This document shows positions 1 through 12,370 of a stretch of 64,000 nt of DNA, piece by piece; the first letter of the stretch is position 1; every line of letters starts with the position of its first letter. The translations under genes and the position numbers were made by a program. The stretch lies in the NCBI GenBank assembly GCA_964019415.1, contig OZ025883.1:6670256-6734255 (forward strand), given 5' to 3'. Below the pieces are notes generated by a model. It was not told the origin of the DNA, made no database searches, and saw only the letters and a list, made by a program, of their open reading frames with translations. This DNA comes from Ianthella basta. Taxonomy: Eukaryota > Porifera > Demospongiae > Verongiida > Ianthellidae.

Positions 1-1365
<1,365 letters not shown>

Positions 1366-1900
1366 ATAAGTTGCTATGGCAACACTGTCACATGCTTCTA
1401 ATCCACCATTGCAGGTGCCTACACTGTAAACAAGTCACACACCACACAACACAATAAGTAAACAACAGAAATACAAAGTATGTAAGTAGTATTTTAGAAA
1501 TCCCAGCCTACACACCACTTCACACCCTAGTGTATTTTTCTAACCACAGACTGAAGTGGCCTAAAAGGTCTGACAATTTGTTTTGTAGTAGTTTTGCACA
1601 CAACCTCCTCACTGAATGTGTTTATGTCACTTTACTCATTAGACAACACATTAGATATTGCTCTGTATTTGATGATAAGCTCTTGGCATAGAAAACACTA
1701 AATTAATGATTATATTAAAATATACACCCGTATGCATGTACACATGCAGATAACACATGATAACAGTATTAGTCAGTATCATGTTGACAAACACGTACAT
1801 GTATGTTAATGTCAGTATCAATGACAAACCAGAAAATGTGACACACAAAACTATACCTAATTTAAAGTTTAGCACTTCTGAAAATTCCAAAAATATACTT
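1366..1900 (+). other. p53 array 3' flank joined to the orphan promoter
   Basis: This stretch matches the 3' flanks of copies B (18960-19340), D (21835-22210) and C (28675-29040). All begin near a palindrome GTTGCTATRGCAAC (here 1370-1383) and run through conserved text around a GTGTATTTTTCTAACC stretch. Its direct junction to promoter sequence at about 1355-1370 shows that an entire gene body is missing. The last part, about 1715-1990, has no match in the window and no gene is seen in it. Confidence 0.65.
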
Positions 1901-1999
1901 AGGTGATGTACAAAAGGGATGTGGGAATCTTACAAAACTTTTAAGGTTAACTAATTTATATTATTATACAATAATTATATACGTACATACTCTTAACTG

Positions 2000-2941
2000 T
2001 CACATAGGCAACATATAGCCTCTGATTGCTTCAATAACAAGCGGCTTTATTTCATTGTATGGACCGTAAAACCACTCAAGTGAACGGGTCCAGCGATACT
2101 TTTCTAAAGCTTTGTGTGCCTCTTTCTCAGCCTTTGCACTGGAAACTGGGAATCGGTCCAACAATTTCAGACTGGGATTACCAGTCCTCAGTTCCCTTAT
2201 TCGCCGGTCTGGGTCCGTAGAATGGCCTACTTTGAATCGCTGATTTGTATCTGTCATTATGTACACATTCACAACTTTCTCCTTCTTCAATTTCTCATAA
2301 TGTTCACTTCTACCACCACCATCACCATAGTTACTGCCACCATCACCATGGTTACCACCGCCATCACTATTCATCCAATCAATCACCTTCTTCCCCACAT
2401 GACCGCAACTGACCCAACTGCAAAGGTCTTTGGAAGTAACCCCAATGACCTTTGCCAAATCGTCGCTTGTGCATGGGTGATCATCCATCCATCTTCTCAG
2501 AAAGGTGCGAGCTTTATCCTCGAATTGCACTCTGAACTGAACCTTCTCTGAGGCCTTGGTTTTGAGGCCATCAACTGTCTTCCTGTCAGTTGATGCAACA
2601 TCTTCATCTGCTGGCTCCCTTTTGACACCATGACTCAAGCCAACAGCACTGTCATTGCTGATGTCCTGAACATCTTTGTTCAGCCAGTCAATCACCACTT
2701 GCCCCAAACGTACGCGAGGACCTTTTCTGTAACGCCATGCATAGAAATTGGAAGCTGATTCTCCCATAGCATTTGCCATTGCTGAGTACGTTATACCATT
2801 TTTGCTCTTCAAGTACTCCACTGCCCATCGGGCTGTTTCTACATCCCGTACTGGGAAGTCAAACGGCCCACCATGTTTCTTAAATAGCTGCCGCTTGGCT
2901 TCGTCCATTGACAGGGGCTTCAGCTGCAGTCTCTTAGCCAT
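2000..2941 (-). CDS. Predicted GIY-YIG (T5orf172/MUG113-like) nuclease-domain protein with two N-terminal HTH-like repeats
   Basis: Intronless ORF of 313 residues, start codon at 2939-2941. The last 90 residues look like the T5orf172/MUG113 branch of the GIY-YIG nuclease fold. A VYIM strand is followed by FKVGHS, the DPDRRIREL helix with the expected arginine, and a C-terminal EWF with the expected acidic residue, so the catalytic set seems intact. The N-terminal 190 residues hold two diverged repeats (about 35-90 and 145-192), each a helical segment ending in VIDWLN or VIDWMN and resembling a helix-turn-helix. A Gly/Asn/Asp linker joins the two parts. No partner genes adjoin it. Families with this domain are common in phage and bacteria, so acquisition by transfer or from a mobile element is possible. 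The function (DNA cleavage or DNA binding) is inferred from the fold only. Confidence 0.7.
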   Translation of the reverse strand: MAKRLQLKPLSMDEAKRQLFKKHGGPFDFPVRDVETARWAVEYLKSKNGITYSAMANAMGESASNFYAWRYRKGPRVRLGQVVIDWLNKDVQDISNDSAVGLSHGVKREPADEDVASTDRKTVDGLKTKASEKVQFRVQFEDKARTFLRRWMDDHPCTSDDLAKVIGVTSKDLCSWVSCGHVGKKVIDWMNSDGGGNHGDGGSNYGDGGGRSEHYEKLKKEKVVNVYIMTDTNQRFKVGHSTDPDRRIRELRTGNPSLKLLDRFPVSSAKAEKEAHKALEKYRWTRSLEWFYGPYNEIKPLVIEAIRGYMLPM

Positions 2942-3901
2942 GATTCTGAATTCTGAAATTGAATATGCTGGGGAAGTTAGTTATTGTGCTGTTGCTAATG
3001 ATAAATTGCTCTGTTGACCTATTCTCGCGTAGCCAGATCGCTTCTTCCCTCCATTTTATATTATGACGTCATCGGTTGGGGAGAAGGGTCTGGTACATTG
3101 CTAGTCTGGCTTGCTAGACCGTCCTGTAAGCGCCCGGTAGGCGCGGAAGGGAACGGTCTGGCGGCAGTATAGATCCCGTTGCCACGGTAACGTGCCTCAA
3201 AACGATGTTTCTAAACTTCGTAGACACCCCGGGTGTTGTCTGGCGCCGTGGTCTATTTCGTCTAGCCGTGTTCTAATTCGTTCGCGCTATGCTCTAAATG
3301 CCGATTTAGAGCATGGGCGTGGCACGCGCGGCGTTCGCGCCTATGCTCTAAATAGCGATTAGAGCATGGGCGTGGCTTGGGCCCGCTGCGATAACAATAG
3401 TTGCTAACTCCACAACATACGATGCACAGTTCGCTCGGCTTACTTGTTTCGTCGACTAACAGGGTAACGCAACAATCCGGCATGCAGCGGCCTACGAATC
3501 AGAGCCGAGAAAGGAACTGGTTACAAGCTGGGAACAGGCTTACGACACCGCTCTGGGAAACGCTGTGGCTGACGGGGCTGACAGTGAGTAAGCTTACGTT
3601 TAGCTTACGCGCCGCATTCACTGCCGACCTTTAGGAACGTCTGCTGCGAGATGACAAACCCAATAACCAAACGACGTTTTCTCGGCCATTGCCAGAAATT
3701 GCTAACTACTTCCGGAAGACGCGTGATGACGCAAGTACGAGTAGTTAAACTGCTTCGCTGCCGCTCCTTGCCCAATCGTTGGGATCTATAACACTTAAAT
3801 GCTGACCAATCGGTGTCTCTGAAGATTTAGACCACTCGGCACTCGGGCGCTTCGCGCCCGAGTGCCTCGTGCTCTAAATCTCAGAGACACCTCTTGGTCT
3901 A

Positions 3902-4231
3902 TGGGGTGCCGTTTGTGTCATAATTGGGACTTCTTTCTTGATAAGGATATCAGAACTATAATATCCATATCATGACCATCACTTATATTATGATGACTCT
4001 ACTGAGCATGCTCAGTAGCATGAGTGGGCCATGCTGCAGTAATATGGCTGGCCGTCCTGTTTTAGAATTGGACTTAGAAGAAGTGAAATACTTATATGGA
4101 TATATATAATGGTCATGATAATTATGTATATCTTGATCATGATATGCATATAATGAGTTCTGATATGGATATTATAGTTCTGATATCCATATCAAGAAAG
4201 AAGTCCCAATTATGACACAAACGGCACCCCA
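3902..4231. mobile_element. 330-base MITE, TA target site
   Basis: Both ends carry an inverted repeat of about 70 bases that starts TGGGGTGCCGTTTGTGTCA. The element is flanked on each side by TA (3900-3901 and 4232-4233). The interior is AT-rich and has no ORF. TA duplication and size fit a Tc1/mariner-type MITE. It is inserted inside the 3102-4508 element. Confidence 0.8.
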
Positions 4232-4318
4232 TATTGGTCTGCATTTAACTATTACATAGATAAAATAACACCTTTGCATTATCGTGCCGATTATTACGTC
4301 GTACCTGTCTAGTACCGG

Positions 4319-4490
4319 ATGATCATGGAAGAGTTGTTCGAAGGGGCTGTATCATTCGCTTTGAGTGCACTGCGCAAGTCAATGTTGGTCCTAACGAGAC
4401 GTCAGAAGGAAGCTTTGAAGAACGTCATCAGCCGTAAGGATATGTTTGTAAGCCTGGTGCCGTTCCACGCTACCGGGCGCTTACAGGACG
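4319..4490 (+). pseudogene. RecQ-helicase-like N-terminal fragment carried in a transposon
   Basis: An open frame of about 55 residues contains LTRRQKEALKNVISRKDMFV, which resembles the segment just before the Walker A loop of RecQ helicases (typically RxxQxxAI...G.D.fv.lPTG.GKS). The next residues should be the P-loop but instead read into the terminal inverted repeat of the element, so the ATP-binding site is lost. It looks like a captured exon piece rather than a gene. Similarity is by eye only. Confidence 0.45.
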
Positions 4491-4553
4491 GTCTAGCAGG
4501 CCAGACTAGGTCCATTGCCTATGCGTCGCTTGTGAAGAGACTCCCTGGAACAA

Positions 4554-4833
4554 GGGGGTGATAATTGCATTCTACGCCCACACGTTACCTGGCAACCGCC
4601 CGCCCACAACTATCGGTGTTGCACAAGCCATGGCAATAAAGGCCACGATTCACTCGGCGCTGAGTTTTAAGCCTTCGCAGTTCGAGCGATTTCGCTAGGC
4701 AAAGCCTTTTCGCAGCAGCCTGCTACACACCGATCGAGTCGTGGCCTTCATTGCCACGGCTGACGAAACACCGGTAGTTGTAGGCGGGCGGTTGCCTGGT
4801 AACGTGTAGGCGTGGAATGCAATTATTACCCCC
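4554..4833. mobile_element. 280-base foldback element
   Basis: The left arm starts GGGGGTGATAATTGCATTCT and the right arm is its near complement. Each arm is about 70 bases and continues through the ACGTTACCTGGCAACCGCCC stretch. The loop region holds further short GC-rich palindromes. There is no coding capacity. It is typical of a MITE or foldback element. Confidence 0.75.
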
Positions 4834-4997
4834 TAGTTCTGGGGGGTCTCTGCACAAGCGGCGCACAGGCAATGTACCTGACCCTTTCCCCTGGAAAGCG
4901 GTCTGGCTACGCGAGACTACTGTTGACCCATGCAGTCCCATACACATGTACTATATGTATAGCAAGCTTGTACACATGAATATAATTATACACTCTG

Positions 4998-5271
4998 CAG
5001 TTTCAACAAAATTTCCCTGGGACTTCACCCATGTCCAGCTATATCCCACTACAACATTGTATATACAAGTGGTCTCAATGAGTTTATGCAGTTTCAACAA
5101 AATTTCCCTGGGACTTCACCCATGTCCAGCTATATACCACTACAACATTGTATATACAAGTGGTCTCAATGAGTTTATGCAGTTTCAACAAAATTTCCCT
5201 GGGACTTCACCCATGTCCAGCTATATCCCACTACAACATTGTATATACAAGTGGTCTCAATGAGTTTATTG
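4998..5271. repeat. Minisatellite: three copies of a 91-base unit
   Basis: Units begin at about 4998, 5089 and 5180 with CAGTTTCAACAAAATTTCCC and are nearly identical. The period is not a multiple of three, so the open frames through it are not selected as protein. There are no spacers of constant length, so it is not CRISPR-like. Confidence 0.95.
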
Positions 5272-5567
5272 CATTGAAAGGTGTCAGCAAATGTGTGGTC
5301 TTGATGTACACAGCCAGTTGGCAGGTCAGTAGGCCTTGAGTGTCATATATTCTTACAACTTGGCATTCCTTCACTCATCACTGTTCAGACATACTATATA
5401 GCTATGGGATATACTATTCATTTATTGTTTGGCATTGCCATAACACCCTATCATTTGTAACTTGTGTTTTGATCATCATCAAGTTCAGTACATTGTACCC
5501 CACGATGAAGAAGACAGCACATACCCATTGCTATTCAATTGCGCACCACTATAACATGCATGTACAC

Positions 5568-5569
<2 letters not shown>

Positions 5570-5657
<88 letters not shown>
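5570..5657. repeat. (CA)n microsatellite
   Basis: About 88 bases of CA repeat in an otherwise gene-free stretch (5272-6299). I see no gene in that stretch, only this repeat and a G homopolymer run at about 6111-6123. Confidence 0.95.
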
Positions 5658-5662
<5 letters not shown>

Positions 5663-6299
5663 GATCTATCTGACACAGATGAATTCACACTAGACTTCCC
5701 AAACCGCAGGAATACATGCAAGACTACCCAACCTTCTTAACGCTGAGCTCAATGTAGCAGCCTGGTTTGCAATTGTGAAACTCTACCAGTGACTACTTAG
5801 CCACACACTAGCTACCATCCTTTCCATGGCGATACTGCCAAACTTCTCTTACGTTCACACACAGGTTAATACACAAATACACGCATGCAGTCATCACATG
5901 TAATGGTATGGTCTGCAGAATCAGAATGAACTTAAGGACAGAAATCCATGTGTTGAGGAACTCGGTTCACCAGTTCAGTAGACACTCTTCAACGACTGTA
6001 CAGACCATGTACTGTACTGTAAGATAACATGTTCATGTTCTGTGAAACAATACTACTTCACCTACTACAACAGTTAAGATGTTGACGGTCTGACAAGGGG
6101 CATAAGGAAGGGGGGGGGGGGGGTTGATGCAGGTTTTATGGGGGTTCTCAAGAAGGTTTCTGTACCCTTCAAAATGGCATAGAAGCCTCCCTGCCATGTA
6201 CCCCACAGCCCACTTTAGTTGCACTAGCAAACACAGACTACTTCTTCCCCCAGAGGAGGGACAAGCAGCATTAGAGAATGGATCTGGGCAGTCCCAAAG

Positions 6300-6970
6300 T
6301 ACCGTATAGCGGGAAATATTGGCGGGCATAAAATTTGGCGGATTTGCCATGAAAGGCATTTGGCGATTTTTAAATTTGGCGGATTTCGATCCCCAAGACT
6401 GATGACGCCACAAAATGGCCGTCGACTGCAAGACGCTTCGTGGGCAGCGACTTTCACCACGCTCGTGTTCTCAGCGTGCTGCATTGCCTTCAACTTCTCT
6501 GCAGGTATTCGTACTTCAGCCTTCTCGCGATTGTTTCGGGCACTGCGAAGTGTCTAGTAGCTCTAGCGGGACCGTTTTCAGCTGTGTATCTTCCTATCTT
6601 CGCTCTCTCTTCAGAAGTGTAGCCTGTGTAAGAGCCACGAGTCGCACTGCGCTTCATGCCGACCTTCGCTTGCTCACCAGGCACGAGAGCTTGCCTCACG
6701 CGTTCGTTCAAGTGTTTTGTCTCCCTCCTTGAGAGAGCGTCACAGTTGAGCATTGGTCCTTCTCTCTGTACATACTTCAACAGCGGCATCTGGCGATCGA
6801 CTCCAGTGCAAGTGCGTAATGAACTGCAAGGTACTCACACGTATACTTATTGTACTGTATTGCGTGTGTATGTAATAGTCGGAATATTGGCGGGGTTTTA
6901 ATTTGGCGGATTTTCTGAACTGCCAAACCGCAAAATTAAATGCCCTGCCAATATTTCCCACTATACGGTA
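6300..6970. mobile_element. 670-base DNA transposon with TACCGTATAG ends
   Basis: The left end reads TACCGTATAGCGGGAAATAT and the right end is its complement, ending CTATACGGTA. Internal copies of TTTGGCGGATTT lie near both ends, forming subterminal inverted repeats. The flanking TA fits Tc1/mariner/pogo-type target sites. It holds a fragment of transposase-type coding sequence on the - strand (6490-6789), so it looks like a deletion derivative of a larger autonomous element. Confidence 0.75.
6490..6789 (-). pseudogene. Transposase N-terminal HTH fragment
   Basis: An open frame of 99 residues ends in GSYTGYTSEERAKIGRYTAE followed by an RHF...ARRLKYEY segment. This pattern (a G-S-Y-x-x-Y-T leader, a helix with IG+YxxENG, then a helix-turn-helix) is seen at the N terminus of pogo-like DDE transposases in invertebrates. 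No DDE catalytic domain follows inside the element. The family call is from memory and unverified. Confidence 0.4.
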
Positions 6971-7388
6971 TACAGAGTAGGGAGGCATGCAGAGGAGACC
7001 TAAGGCGGGTGGGAAAAGGGGATGGGGAAGGGACTTTTGATTGTGTGGTCACAGACTGCCCCAAACAAAGAATTAGACGCACCACACTGTTTGCTTGTAA
7101 ACAGTTGCTAGGGCTATTCTTAGATCACCTTTAATGATATTCACAATCTATCTCGTGAATAATCTTATGTAATCACATACGTCATACAACTTAATAACGT
7201 AATAGCACAATCCCAATAGAGGAGGCATTAGATCAGAGGAGGTCATGTCATGAGCTGGTGTAATTCAGGAAGCTAGGGAACTTTTGAGGGAAAGCCCCTG
7301 AAAATTAATGCACAGCTCAGCGCATCCTTAGCAGTGTTACAATGCATACCCTCACTTTCCCTGGGAGCAGGGCCACACACACATAGCC

Positions 7389-7553
<165 letters not shown>

Positions 7554-7662
7554 TGTGTGCATCTGTATACATAGATGCCAGTGCATAAGTCTGAGCATCA
7601 ATTTCCTGTTAGTATACTGCATAATCTCTTACCTGGTCGACCCCCCCCCCTCCCCCCCCCAG

Positions 7663-10600
7663 TACTCAGAGAAGCTGAATATGCTTCTAGTGACTCCAAC
7701 CAAAAAGCAAGACAATCCTAAAAAATTCGTAATCCAGACTGCCAGTAAGCAATGTGCATGAGTTATAAACCAACACACCACATGCACAGCAATATGCAGT
7801 ACAACAACTCAACCCACACAACAACTCAACACAACATAGACAACACATACCACATGAACCAATATGTACAATAAATTGTGCCTTATACCTGTCTGTCAGT
7901 CTAAGACAGCCACCTGTGGGCCAGTTACAATTGGCCTTTATAGAGAGGTGGCTGCTCTACAGAGGTAGATTGCAATGCGTTAGTGCTATTTGGGACCAGG
8001 GAGGCAGGCTGTTTAGAGAGGTGGCTGCCTATAACACAGTGACCATCTTAGACAGGTTCCACTTCATGCTAAAACCACCACCAGGCCACTCTTAGACGTA
8101 TGCTTAACCACTGTATGCTAAACCACCCGGCCCTGCGCCACTGTCTGCTCCAATTCTTTCCCAATAGAGGAAGTAGTGGGAGGAAGACTCCGAATTGTTG
8201 TGCTCTTTAAGGACAAGAAAGAGCAGCACAAAAAAGTAGGGTTGTGCTCAGAGCATTGGACAAAGTGTGGAGCAAGTAAGCTGGAACATGCACCACAAGC
8301 ATGTATTCTGTGTTTACGCAAAGTAGCACAACCTCAACTAATGCAGGTATACCTTAAGGTTAAATATGCTATCAGCAACTAAAATTTGCATTTTGAGAAT
8401 CCAGGATTTGGTGAGTACTAATTTTCAAGTATTTAAATTGCTTGCACAAAGATTTTGGTGGACACAATTTTTCTAGAAATTTTGCACTACTCACTAAAAT
8501 TTGCTAAAATTAGTAACTGTTAAAATTAGTAGCCAGTGTACCATACAGTGCCAAATTATTTCCAAAAAAATCACTACGGCATAAGGCTTGTCCAGCTGCC
8601 AAAGGAAAATGTGCCAAATGCCTTAATTTGAATAATGTGCAAAGGTTTTGGCCATATGGTAGTTGTTTATAGGGAGATGAAAGAACTATGGAACAATAGG
8701 AAGAAAGGAACAAACTGACTGATTTTACACATGTCTCGTGTGCATGAATGTCTAGCCACACACCAGCTTTGAACCAGTTGTCCTATTATTTCCACCTCCA
8801 CACACTGCATGCCCAGCTCACAACACTGTTAAACTGCAAAGGATTCACTGCTATGGTACATCATCTCAGAACCATATGTGTTGTTGGGGACGAGGGGGGG
8901 GGGAGGGGAGTAATGTGTTTAGAGACAAAACATTAAACTGGTTCTCCAGTCATGACTGTGTCCGTGTTCGGGTACTCTTCCTGTCAACAGTTGCACTAGA
9001 CAATGACTTGCCGTACATCCTGTCTGCAAGCAGTGATGCCCATTACTACACTCAACAGGGTCACCCAGTCGTAGTGGTCCCACTGGCACAACCATACAAA
9101 GGTATGTATGTACATCCAAATATGCAAATTCTTGGAAAAAAATTAAACTAATGAGGTCAAATTTCCACAGACAAGAACACAGAGACTGGAGAAGATTGCT
9201 ACTGTTACCCAATGGAGTTTACCTTCCCGTGCAATTCGTATCATCTGCGTCAGAACTGTGTCACCTTAGTGGTAGCCCTTGAGGTCCCAATGGAGAGGTG
9301 AGGGGTGAGGGGAGGGTGTTGTGACAGTGAGGGTGAGGTGTGCATGTGGTTAAAGTGTGGGTGAGGTGAGTAAGGTGAGGGGTGAGGTTGACTGTGAATG
9401 TGGGTGAGGTGAGGATGCTGTGCGGTGAGGGTGCTGTGAAGGGAGGGTGAAGAGTGACAGTAAGTAAGAGTAGAGGGTGGGGGAGAGTACAACTGCAGGC
9501 AACAATACATGCAAAACACTCCAAGAGTGGAATGGGTGTACGTGCATGTATGGACAAGATCGGGGTGTACATAAGCAAGAATGTTCGAGAATTAGGATGA
9601 GATGTGTATTAATTTTTACAGCAATGACAGAATGTACCGCTGTGAGGGAATTGCCACTGTGGATGTACGTGTGTGTGCCAGCCCGGGAAGGGACAAGGAC
9701 GATAGAGAGAATGGCAGCAAGACAAAACGTGCCCCAAGGAAGAGAAGTGCCAGCGAAAACACCGGAATGGGTAAGTAACACAGACGTACTGGAGTACCTC
9801 ACTGTTCTTAACTACAGAATGGTCCCTATCCTACAGATCCCTCTGAATGTGGCACTCCACTCCCCAAGCGGGAGGACGTAGAAGCTGGGCTCAGTGATGT
9901 AGGTGAGTGCAGACTAGCTGGCATGACTACCTCCCCACCACAAGCCCCACCCCAAAGGCCCATAGCTACTGTAGAAGTGAGAGACGTGATGGGCCTGTGC
10001 TGAGAGGAATTGTTGAGTGCTGATAAGATATAGTACAATTGCTATATACTACAGTGAAACTTGTGTAAGACAACTGCCTGTGGGTCAGCGCTAGCAGACG
10101 TTTATGGAGAGGTGGCTGCTCTACAGAGGTAGATTGTAATGTCTAGTGCCATTTGGGGCCAGGAAGGCTGGCTGTTTGAGAGAGTTGCATGTGGCTGCAT
10201 TATACAGCGACCATCTTAGACAGGTTCCACTGTATAAAGGTGTTCTGCAGTGAGTGCTTTGTGGAGCATGCCCTGTGGTGACTCAGGTTCACCCTAGTCT
10301 CGTGTAGCCCAGATCACTTCCTCCCCTCCATTTTCATATTATGTCGTCATCGGTCTTCTTCCCCAACCGATGACGTCATAATATAAAAATGGAGGGGAGG
10401 AAGTGGTCTGGGCTATGTGAGACTAGGTTCACCCCCCTGCCCATCCAACAGGTTCAAGTGATGATCTACTGACTGAAATGTTCACTGCTATTCCCAGCAG
10501 TGAGGACTGTTTTGTTCCACCCCCCACAGTGGGCGGGGCCAGTGAGGAAGGTCCCATCAGCACAGCTGCAACTGTTGCTATGGCGATGAACAACCACCAT

Positions 10601-11173
10601 GGCAACGCAGCCCTTACAGCCTTCATCAATCAGTTACAGTACGTACATGAGAGAGACAGACATAGATGCACTCTCCCCACCATACAACAACTGCATGAAT
10701 AAGCATAGCACAGGTACTGACAACACAGAGCTGTCACAATCGAAAGTTGCACACTGATGATGGCAGTGTGATACAATCAAGTACAGCTAACATTAGAGGC
10801 TATTTCAGTTCTAGACATGACTGAAAGTACATTAGCGCAGGGTATGCATATGAAAACACACCTATAGTCTGTGATACTTTTTCAGCAATTAATTTGCAGT
10901 TGCCACACTATAGTGAACATGGCCTGCTGTACACCACTTTAGTTCCTCAATTATGAATATGTTTTCATGGTACACATCTATCATTGACCCATCAGGGCAG
11001 ACGTAGCTGCCATCAGGGCAGACGTCGCTGCCAACCGAGCTGAAGTTGCTGCCAACCAAGCTGAATTATCTACAATAAAGGAACTCCTGGTAAAGTTACT
11101 GGCCTGCCTGAACAATGTGCAAGCAGCTGATGTCCCCACTGGAGGTGACACCCACTCCAACACTGAACAGTAA
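7663..11173 (+). CDS. TP53-like: p53-family transcription factor, paralog A (5' exons not located)
   Basis: Eight phase-consistent exons: 7663-7744, 8168-8275, 8991-9101, 9171-9297, 9622-9770, 9837-9902, 10452-10638, 10996-11173 (stop). Together they give 335 residues. The exons encode in order the YSxxLN start of the p53 DNA-binding domain, the strand with GLCSEH (zinc ligands Cys and His, human 176/179), the TFPCNSYH turn, and DVRVCASPGRDKD. The last keeps human R273, C275, R280 and D281. The position of human C242 is His. A basic KTKRAPRKRS stretch follows (likely nuclear signal). The tail is an Ala/Glu heptad-like coiled coil with RADVAANRAEVAANQAEL, not a recognisable p53 tetramerisation domain. 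I could not find exons for the activation domain or the YGF strand; 5' sequence may be lost. It binds DNA as a transcription factor by family knowledge. Confidence 0.85.
7885..8066. mobile_element. MITE, CAGTGGAACC family (copy in p53-A intron 1)
   Basis: Shares the core GAGAGGTGGCTGCTCTACAG and the terminal ATCTTAGACAGGTTCCAC with the copies at 10050, 15525, 24992 and 55178. The left end is degraded. It lies between the first two recognised exons of p53 paralog A. Confidence 0.8.
10050..10234. mobile_element. MITE, CAGTGGAACC family
   Basis: About 185 bases between TACAGTGAAAC at the left and GGTTCCACTGTA at the right, which are near complements. TA at each end is the likely target duplication. 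Terminal bases CAGTGGAACC with a TA target recall pogo/Tigger-type MITEs. It lies in an intron of p53 paralog A. Confidence 0.85.
10295..10426. mobile_element. Palindromic MITE with internal CRE-like sites
   Basis: A near-perfect 132-base palindrome with ends TAGTCTCGTGTAGCC and GGCTATGTGAGACTA. The centre contains CCGATGACGTCATAATAT and its partner, so it carries a TGACGTCA core, the consensus bound by CREB/ATF proteins. It lies in the intron before exon 7 of the recognised p53-A exons. Related half-sites are at 3024-3090. Confidence 0.85.
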
Positions 11174-11196
11174 ACACAAGGTGAGCAAAGAAATGG

Positions 11197-11348
<152 letters not shown>

Positions 11349-11999
11349 CCATTGACTGCTTTAATGAAATTTATGAGGAATTGCAAGTTAGTAAAAAGAT
11401 CTCAGTAACAATATATTGTAAGTATAACTACCATACTGTTTAATCCATCGTTTATACTAGGTGCATGTCATACAGTGTGTTGAGACACTTCGGTGGCCAT
11501 AGGGTATCTAGTACAGCATTTGAACACATGGTGAACACAACAGACCACTGCACTGCCATAAAGCAATCTGATCTTATCATTATTTATGCTGTGTGTATTG
11601 CCTCGTGCTTTATTCATTGGTTGGAAAAAAAAAACAAGCATATATTTCAAGTTAAAAAACACGTGGGGCGCTGGGACGCTCCTTAACTTGAACTACTTGC
11701 TAGCAACTTCCCCGTGTATGTTCAGTAGTTCAGATAGTTGGGGATGCAGCATTGCTGATGGCCTGAAAGATTCATCACAATGCCATAGACTGTCTGGGTT
11801 GCAAGAGTTTCAAGTCCCCAGACCAGCAAGTCATCCAGTGAAAGCACCCCTACCAAACTGTCAAAATGCTTTGTGATGCTTTTTGATCTACAAAACATTC
11901 TGAATGAGGATGTACATGTTCCTTAGTGCCTGAAGGAGGAGTGTGCTGGCTAAAAGGCTACCCTAACTGCTAATGCCATGATTCGATAGTCCCTCTTCC

Positions 12000-12370
12000 A
12001 TGGGCCAACGGCGTTCGACCTCTGTTGTATTTGGGGCTGTACATCGCAAGAGAATAGTTACTGCAATACTATTACTTAAATGTGTTCTAAAAAGACTTTT
12101 CGTTCTTTGGATACAACGCAAAATACGAAGAAAGATGATTTTGAGCCTAGCAAACCGAGAGCGTCGAGCGCGGCCATTTTACAATGCCCGTCCGTGATAA
12201 TTGGAGCTGTATCTCGCAGAAGAGTCTTTCGTTAGGCTTTTTGCGAGTATCACTCTATGAAAACATGTTCATAAACACTTTTCGTTCGATTGCAATACGG
12301 CGAAACGCCATTAGAGATGATTTTAAGCTTTGTAAAGAACGGCGTGAGCGCCGCCATTTGCAATGACAGA
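12000..12370. repeat. Diverged direct repeat, possibly an old mobile element
   Basis: Two diverged tandem halves (about 12020-12180 and 12190-12370) share the order: GCTGTA, ATCGCA/TCTCGCA, CTTTTCGTTC, a GCAA/CGAA stretch, AGATGATTTT, then GCGCGGCCATTT or GCGCCGCCATTT. No ORF fits both. Further downstream is a C15/A10 homopolymer run (about 12445-12472). The rest of 11348-12921 shows no gene. Confidence 0.5.

Larger units (their letters stand above)
3102..4508. mobile_element. 1.4 kb non-autonomous DNA transposon with 40-base terminal inverted repeats
   Basis: The termini begin TAGTCTGGCTTGCTAGACC and end with the near complement, GGTCTAGCAGGCCAGACTA. The inverted match extends through the GCGCCCGGTAG stretch. 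The interior contains GC-rich palindromes (3803-3899 is a near-perfect hairpin), another transposon (3902-4231), and a RecQ-like exon fragment at the right end. A short relative with the same ends lies at 51908-51987. A TA duplication at the ends is compatible with the sequence but not proven. Confidence 0.75.
3022..4913. mobile_element. Outer inverted-repeat DNA element with nested insertions
   Basis: The left end at about 3024 reads TCTCGCGTAGCCAGA and the right end near 4913 reads its complement, TCTGGCTACGCGAGA. The same end sequence bounds short palindromic elements elsewhere in the window (10295-10426, 26810-26920, 29552-29650, 55723-55823, 57240-57292). Between these ends sit at least three other inverted-repeat elements (3102-4508, 3902-4231, 4554-4833), making this a nested cluster. 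No transposase is visible. The outer pairing could instead be two separate half elements. Confidence 0.5.

Noticed and set aside
4998-5271. Three evenly spaced repeats as a CRISPR array
   Set aside because: The units are directly adjacent 91-base tandem copies without unique spacers, in an animal genome.
5667-5720. Possible YGF-strand exon of p53 paralog A (text reading EFTLDFPNRR)
   Set aside because: The resemblance to the copy B exon is weak, no donor in the right phase follows, and it is 2 kb from the next exon.
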